A stretch of DNA of 64,000 bases from Schaalia cardiffensis (lineage in GTDB: Bacteria > Actinomycetota > Actinomycetes > Actinomycetales > Actinomycetaceae): positions 62,001 to 126,000 of the forward strand of contig NZ_JAEKIA010000003.1 of assembly GCF_016405145.1 (NCBI RefSeq), written 5' to 3'. Each line of letters starts with the position of its first letter. Within the stretch, counting starts at the first letter, position 1. Under the pieces are notes generated by a model. That model was not told the DNA's origin. It saw only the letters and a list, made by a program, of their open reading frames with translations, and ran no database searches. Shown piece after piece: positions 51,587 through 60,956 of this stretch. Position numbers and translations under genes: made by a program.

Positions 51587-54066
51587 GCAATCAGATCACC
51601 CGGCACCTGAGCCGACGCTTTGAAACTCAACGGATCCTCTTCTGGCACGATGGCGTAGGGGAATATAGCGATAGCGTCGAGGTTTACGTTCCCGAGGGCG
51701 TCGTGCTTCTGCGGGTAGAAGGCAATGAGTTCGGCATCAAACACCGCCTGCTCACTGACCGTGAGAGCAAGTACCTCGTCTACCGCACTGACGAGAGCCC
51801 TGCAGGTACCGGAAATTGGTTGCTCGACCAGGAACTCGCCCACGGCGTCTTCGTCGCAGATAAAACCTCGATCATCCAGCAGGAGCTCGGAATCGAGGAC
51901 CCGCTGCTCCTCCCCGTCATCGAGTCCCACACGAAGTTCTTCATGGCGGCCGCCCGCAAGCAAGCACTCGCGAAGCTGCTCGCAGAAGGCGATGATCCGG
52001 CACTCCTTCGGACGAAGATGTGCCAGGTGCTCCTCAAGTCCTCCAGCCATCGTCTCTCCGACATTACTCGGGAGATCCTCCTCGAAGCTGCCGCCGATGG
52101 GCACGCAAAATTCGACGAACTCATGGCCTACGGTCTTGGCGACTTCTTCTGGACAGGCTTGCACGAAATATACGGCTACCGGAGTGAAGCGCCAACCGTC
52201 GACGACTTCATCCTTTGGATGTTCGCCCGTGCGATGCACAACTTCTCCTCGGACACTCCCGACGCCTATCGCAACATTCGCAACGACTACCAGAACCTCG
52301 TCTACGACGTTCGTACGCGTGAAGCGATGACAACTCTCGCCACTCGTGCCGCGCAAAGCCTCGGCGTTGCCTCGAAGATCGAGAACCTGAGCCTTGATGA
52401 CCTCCAGGACCGCACAACCTTCGAGGAGATTGAGCAGAAGATCATCACCGACCTTACAGCCGCAGTTATTCAGCGGAGGATGGGCCCGCGCGATGTCGCT
52501 GCCCTCGTCCGTCAGCGTCGTAACGGCCTGTGGTACAAGGAATATGAATCCCTCTACACAGCCCTTCAGAGTGCCTCCGAGCTTCTCGCGGCGATCGTCA
52601 AACTCCCCGATACCATCGGCTCGGTCGCCGACGGGCTGGCGAAGTATCAGGCCGAATGGTTCCGAATTGACCAGCACTACCGGCATTTCATCGTCGCCTG
52701 GAGATCCGCTGAGTTTCAGAAGCCTCTCACCGGCCTCAAGGATGAGATCGACAAGCAGTACGCGAACCAGTACCTTTACGCCCTCGGAAACGCCTGGCAG
52801 GCCGCACTCGACACTCTCCACGAGTGGAAGACACCCGCCCTGTCGCCCCAGCGACGTTTTTACGACGAGTGCGTTGCTCCACTTCTCGCCGGTCGTTCCA
52901 AAGCGGTCGTCATCATCTCCGATGCCCTTCGCTACGAGATCGCCGAGGAACTCGCCTCAAAGATCCGATCCGAGGACCGCTTCGACGCCGAACTCGGTGC
53001 CGTCCTCGGGTCCCTCCCCAGCTACACGCAGCTCGGGATGGCGGCCCTGCTCCCTCACAAGAGTCTCAAGGTCGATCCGAGCGGAACACCCGTCTACGCG
53101 GATGGACGTCGTACCGACGGGACGGCGAACCGTGCGAAGATCCTCCAGAAGGCCAAGGGAACCGCGATCAGTGCGCAAGATGTCCTCACCATGACGAGCG
53201 AGGAACTGCGCGAGCTCTACAAGGCCCACCAGCTCATCTACGTCTACCACAACGTCATTGACGCGACCGGCGATGATGCCACGACAGAACAAGGAGTCTT
53301 CGAGGCCTCGGACCGGGCAATGAACGAACTCATTAAACTCCTCAAGAGATGGACCAACGCCAACGCGACGAACATTCTCATCACCGCTGACCACGGATTC
53401 CTCTACCAGGACAGCCCGCTCGAAAAGTCCTACTTCCTCTCCGAAAAGCCCCAGGGCGATGAAGTCAGTTACTCGACCCGTCGATTCGCCCTCGGCAAGA
53501 ACTTGCGCCCGTCCTCGTCGTTCATGACCTTCACTGCCGAGCAGGCGGGAATCGATGGGGACCTTGACATCCAGATCCCCAAATCCATCCACCGGATCCC
53601 GCAACCCGGGAAGGGCACGCGCTACGTCCACGGAGGTGCCTCCCTCCAGGAGATCGTCGTACCCGTCATTGCGGTGAACAAGAAACGCAAGAGCGATGTT
53701 CGCTCCGTCGCCGTCGATCTCATGCCGGAGACCGACAAAATCACGACAGGACAGCTCTCCGTCAAACTCATCCAACGCGAAGCCGTCACCGACAAGATCC
53801 AACCGTTGCGCGTACGACTCGGCATCTACGTCGGCGACGTCCTCATCTCCGACCAGCCAATTCTTACTTTTGACTCCACCTCAGACAACCAGCACGACCG
53901 GTACCAGAATGCCGTCCTCTACCTCACCCAGGATGCTGACGAATACAACCGCCGCGGTGTCGAACTGCGACTTGAGGAGCCGATCCCCAACACCACGCAG
54001 TGGCGAACCTTCTCGACCGCGAACTACACACTGCGGCGATCATTCACGACCGATTTCGACTTCTAG
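51583..54066 (+). CDS. pglZ: BREX PglZ, alkaline-phosphatase-fold protein
   Basis: An 827-residue PglZ of BREX type I (type A). The phosphatase-like core has VVIISDALRYEIAEEL near residue 448, where the metal-binding Asp lies, GSLPSYTQLGMAALLPH, and ILITADHGFLY with the Asp-His metal ligands near residue 602. The N-terminal ~420 residues form the helical PglZ region. The start overlaps the RhuM stop. It is the one long BREX core gene here with no visible defect. Confidence 0.93.
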   Translation: MSNQITRHLSRRFETQRILFWHDGVGEYSDSVEVYVPEGVVLLRVEGNEFGIKHRLLTDRESKYLVYRTDESPAGTGNWLLDQELAHGVFVADKTSIIQQELGIEDPLLLPVIESHTKFFMAAARKQALAKLLAEGDDPALLRTKMCQVLLKSSSHRLSDITREILLEAAADGHAKFDELMAYGLGDFFWTGLHEIYGYRSEAPTVDDFILWMFARAMHNFSSDTPDAYRNIRNDYQNLVYDVRTREAMTTLATRAAQSLGVASKIENLSLDDLQDRTTFEEIEQKIITDLTAAVIQRRMGPRDVAALVRQRRNGLWYKEYESLYTALQSASELLAAIVKLPDTIGSVADGLAKYQAEWFRIDQHYRHFIVAWRSAEFQKPLTGLKDEIDKQYANQYLYALGNAWQAALDTLHEWKTPALSPQRRFYDECVAPLLAGRSKAVVIISDALRYEIAEELASKIRSEDRFDAELGAVLGSLPSYTQLGMAALLPHKSLKVDPSGTPVYADGRRTDGTANRAKILQKAKGTAISAQDVLTMTSEELRELYKAHQLIYVYHNVIDATGDDATTEQGVFEASDRAMNELIKLLKRWTNANATNILITADHGFLYQDSPLEKSYFLSEKPQGDEVSYSTRRFALGKNLRPSSSFMTFTAEQAGIDGDLDIQIPKSIHRIPQPGKGTRYVHGGASLQEIVVPVIAVNKKRKSDVRSVAVDLMPETDKITTGQLSVKLIQREAVTDKIQPLRVRLGIYVGDVLISDQPILTFDSTSDNQHDRYQNAVLYLTQDADEYNRRGVELRLEEPIPNTTQWRTFSTANYTLRRSFTTDFDF

Positions 54067-54074
54067 GAGACGCG

Positions 54075-56244
54075 ATGAGCTCTTTTAACGACTCTCCCGA
54101 TACCGTGGGGATCCCGGAATCGGGTGAGCAGACCGCGAGCACGCCAGTGAAGTCCGCGCTCGATGAAAAGATCAACGAGCACTTCCCCGGCAGGGTCGTC
54201 CGCAAGGACCTCGTCAAAGCTGTCCGAGGGAATGCCGTTGTCCCGTCATACGTCCTCGAATACCTGCTCGCCCAGTACGCGGCTTCCGACGACGAAGCAA
54301 CGATTCTCTCGGGCATCGACACGGTCCGGAAGATCCTCGCCACCCACTACGTGAAACCGGAACGAGGCGGAGCTCGTGAAGTCGGAGATCCGACGAAAGG
54401 GACGGCATCGCATCATCGACAAAGTGAGCGTCATCCTCAACGAGAAGAATGACGTTCACGAAGCATCCTTCGAGAACCTCCAACTCAAGGGGGTGATTAT
54501 CGATGACGGAACAGTAAAGAGGAACCCAAAGCTCCTCGTCGGAGGCGTGTGGTGCATCTGCGACATCGACTACTTCCATTCCGATGATGCAAAGCTCGTA
54601 CCGTGGATTCTCTCCTCACTCAAACCGATTCAGGTCGCTACCGCTGATTTCGAGGACTATCTCGAAACCCGGCAAGCCTTCACGACAGGCGAATGGATTG
54701 ATCTGCTCATACAGTCGATCGGACTCAACCCTGAACAGTTCACCGATCGAGGCAAACTCATCGCACTCACGCGCCTTATCCCCTTCGTCGAAAGGAACTA
54801 CAACCTCGTTGAACTCGGACCGAAAGGGACCGGAAAGTCGCACACCTTCAGCGAGTTCTCACCCAACGGGATCCTCGTCTCAGGTGGCGAGGTGACCGTT
54901 GCAAAACTCTTCGTCAACAACGCCAATGGGCGGATCGGCCTTGTCGGCTATTGGGACTGCATCGCCTTCGACGAGTTCGCAGCAAACAAGCGGACTGATC
55001 AGAACCTCGTCAATGTGATGAAGAACTACCTGGCAAACAAGTCCTTCTCCCGCGGGACAAGCATTTACGGCGCCGAAGCCTCAATGGCTTTCATCGGGAA
55101 CACGACCCACACAGTCCCCTATATGTTGAAAAACTCTGACCTTTTCGACGAACTGCCCAACGCCTACCGTGATCCCGCATGGCTCGACCGGATTCACCAC
55201 TACATCCCCGGCTGGGAAGTCGCTCCAATCCGATCGGAGATGTTCTCCAACGGCTACGGCTTCATCGTCGACTACCTTGCTGAGATCCTTCGATCAATGC
55301 GCTCGACCGACTTCTCAGACAAGTACAGTGAGTTCTTCACACTCGACTCCTCCTTGTCGACTCGCGACCAAGATGGAATTCGTAAGACCTTCTCAGGGCT
55401 CATGAAGCTCATTCACCCGAGTGGACGGGCATGCGAAAACGAGGTGCGAGTGCTGCTCGAATACGCGATCGAAGGACGCAAGCGCGTGAAGGACTCAATC
55501 CTGCGGATCGACGCAACGATGCGTGATACTCCCGTGCACTTCCGATACATGGATCGGCAGGGGAGCTGGCATGAGGTCATCTCCCTTGAAGAACGCCAAT
55601 ATCCCCACCTTTACCGCAGGAGTTGGTCGCTTCTCGGGGAAGAATCCGTCGAGAACACGGCAATGCCGGGGTCTTTCTCGGCGCTGAGTGGTGGTGCCGG
55701 GGACCAGGCTCAGACCCCTCAGATGGAGCTTCGAATCGCTGATGACGAAGAACCGAAAGAGGGACATCGCGACTTCGCTGCGGGTCAGAAGGGTGTGAGT
55801 TACAGGAAACTCCTTCTGCCCTACCTCACAGGAGTGACGAGGATTCGGATTACTGATCCGTACATTCGGCTGCCACACCAGGGAAGGAACCTTGCCGATC
55901 TTCTCAGCCTCATTGCCTCAGTGAAAGATGACGCTGATGAGATCGAGGTTCTCCTCGTGACTTCACGTGACATCAAAGAAGAGTTCCAGAAGCATCAACT
56001 CCTCATGCTTCGCGACATCAAGGTCGCTTCGGAGGCTGAAGGCATCTACTTCAACGTGAAATTCGACGATTCAATCCATGATCGCCGAATCGAAACTGAC
56101 CATGGGTGGAGGATTGATCTAGGCAAGGGGCTTGATATCTGGCAGAAACCGGGCGATAACCCCTTTACCTTCGGGCGAAATCATCAAGAGTTTCGACTTG
56201 TCAGATCAGATTTTAGCGTCCACTACATGAAGATTTCAGAGTGA
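54075..56244 (+). pseudogene. brxL: BREX BrxL Lon-like protein, one-base frameshift
   Basis: BrxL is the Lon-like AAA+ protein of type I BREX. The first frame (54075 to ~54360) encodes the N-terminal ~95 residues (EKINEHFPGRVVRKDLVKAV, VPSYVLEYLLAQYAAS). The rest is in the next frame: AELVKSEIRRKGRHRIIDKV, P-loop LGPKGTGKSHTFSE, AFDEFAANKR, and the Lon-like C-terminal domain to VRSDFSVHYMKISE. An extra G at about 54359-54360 explains the shift; without it HYVKPNEAELVKS is restored. The start follows the pglZ stop by 8 bases behind GGAGA. A sequencing error cannot be excluded. Confidence 0.85.
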
Positions 56245-56774
56245 GAATAGGGGCTGGAGGTGATCCCCTCTAACGAGAAATCCTTTCCTGAGACAGTCGC
56301 TACTATTGCGGAAAATTTGTGCCCAGGTGTCCGGACTCTTGTTGTTTGACACCGAAAGTCTCCAATCTGTATGACAACAGCGGTGACATGGTTTACATGT
56401 GTAGTCATGTCTGTGACTCTTTCCCGCGCGGTTTCAGTCCGAATTCCGGAGGAACTGTGTGTGAGGATCGCTGCGCTCGTGAAGCAGACCCGGCGGATCC
56501 AGGGGACATCGTTCGTGAGGAGCGCGAAAGGGATTAGCCAATCTCGGATGGGAATTTCGCATCTCAGCGAAGGTACGAGATCATCGGGTAGGCAGGGTAC
56601 GTACCGTTTCCTCCGACAAGGTTGATCTGATGCTCAGACTCAGCGGGCAAGCTTCGGCCCCGGCCCTTGAAACTGTCTCATAAGCTCGCGGCATTTCGAT
56701 GACGATGATTGGCTCTTCGCACTCGCCATCGGCGTGAGGGATCACATCTACGACGAATCGGCGACAATACTTCC
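56245..56774. other. Right edge of the BREX region with RHH antitoxin remnant
   Basis: Contains a promoter-like pair, TTGACA at 56345-56350 and TATGAC at 56369-56374 (18-base spacer), followed by a short degraded antitoxin-like gene. The remainder to the sugar kinase start has no supportable gene. Confidence 0.45.
56407..56625 (+). pseudogene. Ribbon-helix-helix antitoxin-like remnant
   Basis: The reading frame from the ATG at 56407 begins MSVTLSRAVSVRIPEELCVRIAAL, the pattern of RelB/CopG-type ribbon-helix-helix antitoxins, and then loses similarity after about 40 codons (SFVRSAKGISQ). No toxin partner follows. A promoter-like TTGACA/TATGAC pair lies just upstream. Probably a decayed toxin-antitoxin gene. 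Confidence 0.45.
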
Positions 56775-57833
56775 ATGCACGCCCTTCTCGCAGGCCTGAC
56801 GACCCTTGACGTCATTCATGCGCTCGACCACGAGCCGGACACGACGAGGAAGACCACCTCAACGAATCACGCGATGTCTGCAGGAGGGCCAGCCACGAAC
56901 GCTGCCGTGACGATCGCGGCCCTCGAATCCCTCCGGCCCATGCCTTCCTGCGCCCCAGCCTCGTCAATCACTTTGCTCAGCGCAGTGGGGGAGGGGACGA
57001 TCGCGGGCATCCTCGCCGCCGACCTTGAAGGGTGCGGGGTGAGCGTGCTCGACGCGAGCGCAGCCGATTCGCCCGTGAGCGCACCGGCGATCTCCTCCAT
57101 CATTGAACATCCGGGAGGGCGCATGGTCGCCTCAACGAACGCGCGGATCAGCGTGGATGCTGAAAAAGGGGAGGCACTCCTCGCCGAAGCCCTCGACAAG
57201 GTGGGCAGTCCGGATGTGGTGCTCGTTGATGGGCACAACCCTTCCCTCGCGAATCTCGTTCTTGGCGTCGGAGTCGCCCCTGAGGGCGGGGTGGGCGAAG
57301 ACCCCTTCGCGCGTCTTGAAGAAAAGCCCTCTCACCTGCGGATATTGGATGGAGGTTCCTGGAAGGAATGGTTTGTGCCGCTCCTTCCTCTCGTGGATGT
57401 GGCTGTGGTGTCAGCAGACTTTTGTCCGCCCCTGCTCGAACGCCCGGAGATTCACGGCGTCGCAGGATTCTTGCGCGGCTTCGGTATTACGCGCGTGGTG
57501 CGCACCCGCGGCCCCGAACCCGTTGAATGGGTCTGGGACGAGAGACAGGGCACGACTGCCGTCGACGAGGTCGAGGCACTGTCCACCCTCGGCGCCGGTG
57601 ACATCTTCCACGGGGCTTTCGCCTGGGCGCTCGGCATCCTGCACGAGGAAGGGCGTGAAATCCTGGAAGACCCCTCAAGACTCATCGCCTTCGCCGCCCG
57701 GATCGCAAGTGTTTCGACGAGCGTGTTCGGCACTCGTTCGTGGCGCGATGACCCGCGAGTCGTGGAGGCGGTCGAAGAGTTCCTGAGCTTCTCGGAGGTC
57801 GAGGACCTGAGGCGGGGTTCGGCACCTAAATAG
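56775..57833 (+). CDS. PfkB family carbohydrate/nucleoside kinase
   Basis: A 352-residue sugar kinase of the ribokinase fold. The N-terminal signature is SAGGPATNAAVTIAAL at about 35-50. The C-terminal signature is LSTLGAGDIFHGAFAWAL with the catalytic Asp in GAGD. It phosphorylates a sugar or nucleoside with ATP; the substrate is not readable. The start at 56775 gives the typical LAGLTTLDVIHALD beginning and has no clear ribosome-binding site, so translation may be leaderless. The last 14 codons lie in a dispersed 53-bp repeat. Confidence 0.82.
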   Translation: MHALLAGLTTLDVIHALDHEPDTTRKTTSTNHAMSAGGPATNAAVTIAALESLRPMPSCAPASSITLLSAVGEGTIAGILAADLEGCGVSVLDASAADSPVSAPAISSIIEHPGGRMVASTNARISVDAEKGEALLAEALDKVGSPDVVLVDGHNPSLANLVLGVGVAPEGGVGEDPFARLEEKPSHLRILDGGSWKEWFVPLLPLVDVAVVSADFCPPLLERPEIHGVAGFLRGFGITRVVRTRGPEPVEWVWDERQGTTAVDEVEALSTLGAGDIFHGAFAWALGILHEEGREILEDPSRLIAFAARIASVSTSVFGTRSWRDDPRVVEAVEEFLSFSEVEDLRRGSAPK

Positions 57834-57871
57834 GTGTGAAGCCGGGGTTCGGCACCTGGAGGGGTGTGAAG
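57791..57871. repeat. 53-bp repeat with partial tandem copy at the kinase 3' end
   Basis: The segment 57791-57841 (CTCGGAGGTC..., core CGGGGTTCGGCACCT) spans the kinase stop codon. Its second half is repeated in tandem at 57843-57871. A diverged full copy lies at 59528-59580 in the same orientation, on the other side of the AlbA_2 gene. Confidence 0.75.
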
Positions 57872-57879
57872 GGGACGGA

Positions 57880-59364
57880 TCAAGATGGATTCATGTCCTG
57901 TGCCACCAGGGAGTATCGGGTTCCGCGCCTGGTACCACTTCGAACGGCGAGACCGTGATCGACCAGCTCCATGAGCTCGCGTCGCGCCGTCGCCGAATCG
58001 ACCCCAAAGCGTTGTCGATAGTCGGAATTGGCGATGGGACCGCCTCTGCGCATGAGGAGGAGCGCTTCGCGCTGGCGAGGCGAAAGCTCGAGTGGAGCAA
58101 AGACTGATGCGAGCCATTCGAGATCGTCGTCCGAATGCAACGCGTGATTCGGGAAGAGCACGGTGAAACGGAGGCCGTCGTCAATGAAGACTGGCGGAGT
58201 GAGACCGGCGCTCTCCAGCGCGTCGCGGGTCGCCCGGATTCCCGTGCCGAGAGCTTCGATGACGCGCCCATGCCGCCCGCTCACGTGCCTGCAGATCGTG
58301 TACAGGTATTCGTTGACAGCAGAACGACCGCGCCCGAGCCGATCGAGGCTAATGCCCCATAATCCGCCGGGACTTGTCAGGACAAGCCCACGTTCCGTGA
58401 ATCGGAGATCGACCGGAACTCCGGCCGTTGCGGGTGAGAGATCACGATGGACGAGTGCGTTTGCAACGACCTCGCGAACGGCCTCAAGCGGAAGCGGGTA
58501 CTCCCTCACCCCCCGTCCGTCGTGCGTCACGACTTCTGTTGCCCCGAGGACTCGGGCGACCCAGTCGAGAGCCTCGTCGAGTATGTCAGGGATAGACCCG
58601 GTGAGGTCCTGGCGAGCGCGCGACCGTGCTCCTTCGGTGAGGAGGCCCTGATCGGTCACTGCGGCGCTGAGGAACAGATGAGGGAGGAATTGCTGAGGGT
58701 ATAAGCCGAGTGCGTACAGGCCTGCGACGGTAGTCTCGCCGTCCCGAGTAAGGACGTTCAGGAGGCGGAGGATGTCTATGTCGCTCGTGTTTCTCAATCG
58801 CGGTGTCGTTTCCCTCGCCGATGCGATGAACGAGGCGAGAGCGTCCGGGTCGAGGTCGTGGATCGTCGTTCCGGGAACGGGAGCGATGTCGTCGCGCGGA
58901 CGTTCCCTTCGGCGGATGAACTGTTGTTCGTCCTCGCGGGACATGGCTTCGTCCCCGTCGAAGACGCGAACGTAGGCCTTGCCTGACTTGTTCCAGACGC
59001 AGGGCTTCTTCGACAGGGGAGCTTCTTCGACCTCGATTGCGACGAGGGTCTTTCCTGAGACTTCAACGCACTCGACTCGAACGGAAATCGGCGGGGTGAA
59101 TCCTTTTCGAGCCTGATCTGAGGCGCGTCGCGCGTAATCGGCTGCGACCGCGGGGGATAGGCCGACGAGGGGGTCCTCTTGTCGTTCATCGATGCCGAGG
59201 AGGATGAGGCCGCCGCCCGGCAGGTTGGCGAGCGCCGAGAGGCTGGGGCCGAGGGCTTGGGGGGAGTACTCGGAGAAGGTCTTCGCCTCGACATCGAGGC
59301 GGTCTCCTCCTTCGAGGTTGAGGCGGGCGAGAGCTGATCGTGCGCGGTCTGCCAGGGAATCCAT
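57880..59364 (-). CDS. AlbA_2 (Schlafen-like) ATP-binding transcriptional regulator
   Basis: A 494-residue regulator. The N-terminal AlbA_2/Schlafen domain (EAKTFSEYSPQALGPSLSALANLPGGGLILLGIDE) covers residues 24-140. REVVANALVHRDLSPATAGVPV at ~315 is the ATPase_c_4 (GHKL-like) block. A C-terminal winged helix (DYRQRFGVDSATARRELMELVDHGLA) binds DNA. It is transcribed towards the kinase, with an AT-rich, palindrome-containing upstream region, and is flanked by direct copies of a 53-bp repeat, which suggests insertion as a cassette. Target genes are unknown; self-regulation is likely. Confidence 0.85.
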   Translation of the reverse strand: MDSLADRARSALARLNLEGGDRLDVEAKTFSEYSPQALGPSLSALANLPGGGLILLGIDERQEDPLVGLSPAVAADYARRASDQARKGFTPPISVRVECVEVSGKTLVAIEVEEAPLSKKPCVWNKSGKAYVRVFDGDEAMSREDEQQFIRRRERPRDDIAPVPGTTIHDLDPDALASFIASARETTPRLRNTSDIDILRLLNVLTRDGETTVAGLYALGLYPQQFLPHLFLSAAVTDQGLLTEGARSRARQDLTGSIPDILDEALDWVARVLGATEVVTHDGRGVREYPLPLEAVREVVANALVHRDLSPATAGVPVDLRFTERGLVLTSPGGLWGISLDRLGRGRSAVNEYLYTICRHVSGRHGRVIEALGTGIRATRDALESAGLTPPVFIDDGLRFTVLFPNHALHSDDDLEWLASVFAPLELSPRQREALLLMRRGGPIANSDYRQRFGVDSATARRELMELVDHGLAVRSGTRRGTRYSLVAQDMNPS

Positions 59365-59385
59365 GGAAGCACCCCCAATTGCCTG

Positions 59386-59454
59386 TTTGATGAGATTCTT
59401 ATCAAAGATATCTCATATTAAGGGCGAGTTATGTTTAACTCATTTGAGTTATGT
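59386..59454. promoter_or_regulatory. AT-rich operator region upstream of the AlbA_2 gene
   Basis: Inverted repeats TTTGAT/ATCAAA (59386-59391, 59401-59406) and ATGAGAT/ATCTCAT (59390-59396, 59410-59416) overlap. They are followed by GAGTT/AACTC (59426-59430, 59437-59441) and a direct repeat GAGTTATGT at 59426-59434 and 59446-59454. This is the only strongly AT-rich stretch nearby and fits a promoter with a repressor site. Confidence 0.6.
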
Positions 59455-59527
59455 CAATCCACAGAGTTCATATCCGAGGTTCTGAGGGGCTCCCGGGTGG
59501 TGCGCAAGCCCCGGAGTCCCTGGCCTC

Positions 59528-59580
59528 CTCGGAGGTCTCGTACCTGGGGCGGGGTTCGGTGCTTGAATGGGGTGTGAAGG
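59528..59580. repeat. Second copy of the 53-bp repeat
   Basis: Matches 57791-57841 over its whole length with scattered differences (GGCGGGGTTCGG and GGGTGTGAAGG are shared). With the first copy it brackets the AlbA_2 gene and its promoter as direct repeats about 1.7 kb apart. Confidence 0.7.
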
Positions 59581-59620
59581 GGCCGCAACTGGTCGAATGG
59601 AACGGCTGGGCGCCCCCACA

Positions 59621-60397
59621 TCACCGTCCGCGCACGACAGGCACCCAGCGCTTCACCCATTCGAGGGAGGGGGCGTCCAAAGCCTCGACGTTGATGCTCT
59701 CCCCGAAGAACGCGTCTTGCGCGACCTCCACGCGAGAGCCGTCGGGTAGAAGAGGGAAGGCCTCCTGCGTCATCTCCAAAAGCCCGAATTCTGCATCCGT
59801 CGCATCGTGAATGATGAGCGTCGGCTTATCGAGCCCATCGAGAAGCTTATTGGCATCACCCATCGACAAGTCCGCGAGAGTCTGCTTCGAAATCGTGAAC
59901 TGTCGCCTCATGGACGCGGAATCATCGGGGATCGTGGTCGCACCGATCTGTTCGAGATCGGCCAGCTGATCCTCAGAGAAGATCTGCCTCCAGTCCACCG
60001 ACATCGGTCCGATCCGAGGCGAGGAGAGAATGTAAGTAAGAACAGCCTTCGGCCTTGCAGTCAGTGCGACGCTCGCCCCGAAAGAGTGCGCGTGCACGAT
60101 CTGACGCGAGTACCCCTGATCGGCGAGCCATCCCGAAGCTGCGCGCAGGTCCTCAACCTCAGCGTCAAGGGTGATGATCTCGTCACCAGACTGCCCATGC
60201 CCCGAGTAGTCGAACTCGAGGGTCGCGTATCCGGCGGCGCGATACTGGCGTGCGAGACGGTCAAAATGCTCAGCGGAATGGCGATCAGCGAGGAAAGAGT
60301 GGGAGAAGAGGACCGCCGCGTCCACCGAATCGACCGGCGATACGAAAGTTCCTGCAAGTGTGACGCCGCGGGGAGTGAGGATCCTCGTTTCAACCAT
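59621..60397 (-). CDS. Alpha/beta hydrolase, possible esterase or thioesterase
   Basis: A 258-residue alpha/beta hydrolase. The oxyanion strand LFSHSFLADRHSAEH, FDYSGHGQSGD, and the elbow AHSFGAS with a Ser nucleophile near residue 104 are clear. HDATDAEF near residue 198 is the likely acid. The C-terminal His expected after the last strand is replaced (VEVAQDAFFGES, where families usually have GADHFF), so the triad may be incomplete. No signal peptide. Substrate unknown; the degenerate triad makes an enzymatic role uncertain. Confidence 0.75.
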   Translation of the reverse strand: MVETRILTPRGVTLAGTFVSPVDSVDAAVLFSHSFLADRHSAEHFDRLARQYRAAGYATLEFDYSGHGQSGDEIITLDAEVEDLRAASGWLADQGYSRQIVHAHSFGASVALTARPKAVLTYILSSPRIGPMSVDWRQIFSEDQLADLEQIGATTIPDDSASMRRQFTISKQTLADLSMGDANKLLDGLDKPTLIIHDATDAEFGLLEMTQEAFPLLPDGSRVEVAQDAFFGESINVEALDAPSLEWVKRWVPVVRGR

Positions 60398-60655
60398 CCT
60401 TTTACGGTAGCGGTCACTTTCGACGAGGCAAAGAGGTTTCTCGCTCAGCGCACATGAGTAACCTGCGTCGCCCGCTCCTCGCAGGCTCCAGGAGCGAGGA
60501 AACGCTGGGAGCAGGTGAGAAGTCTGGGCGATTGAGAAGAGAGCACTGCGGGATCGAAGAGCGGCGCCAAGGCCGCTAGGCTTAAAGCGGATTCACGCCC
60601 CGTGCATGGGCGACGATTGGGCGTCGCCCCGCTACAGATATGACGAGGAGAACTC

Positions 60656-60952
60656 ATGGGAACCAAGTTCGGACTGCTTCTTGGACTGGGCGCCGGATAC
60701 GTGTTCGGCACTCGCGCGGGCCGCGAACAATACGAAAGAATCCGCCTCGCCGCTTCGAAGATTCGTCGTTTCCCCGTGGTCGCCAAGCCTCTGGACAGCG
60801 CCGGTGAGAAAGTCTCCAACATTGTTCGCGCCCAGGGTGAGCGCGTCACCGACAAGGTCGCGGACGCGGTAAAGGAACGCCTCTTCGGCGCGCCCGCCAC
60901 CCCTCGTGAGGTCGATCTGCGCTTCGAGGACGAGGGCCCAAACAGCCGCTGA
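60656..60952 (+). CDS. Small YtxH-like membrane-associated protein
   Basis: A 98-residue protein that starts with a Gly-rich hydrophobic segment (FGLLLGLGAGYVFGTRAGREQY), the YtxH-like signature of actinobacterial small membrane proteins, followed by charged amphipathic helices. AGGAGAA lies before the ATG. It ends 4 bases before the next gene, so it is co-transcribed with the iron/manganese transporter. Confidence 0.75.
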   Translation: MGTKFGLLLGLGAGYVFGTRAGREQYERIRLAASKIRRFPVVAKPLDSAGEKVSNIVRAQGERVTDKVADAVKERLFGAPATPREVDLRFEDEGPNSR

Positions 60953-60956
60953 GCGC

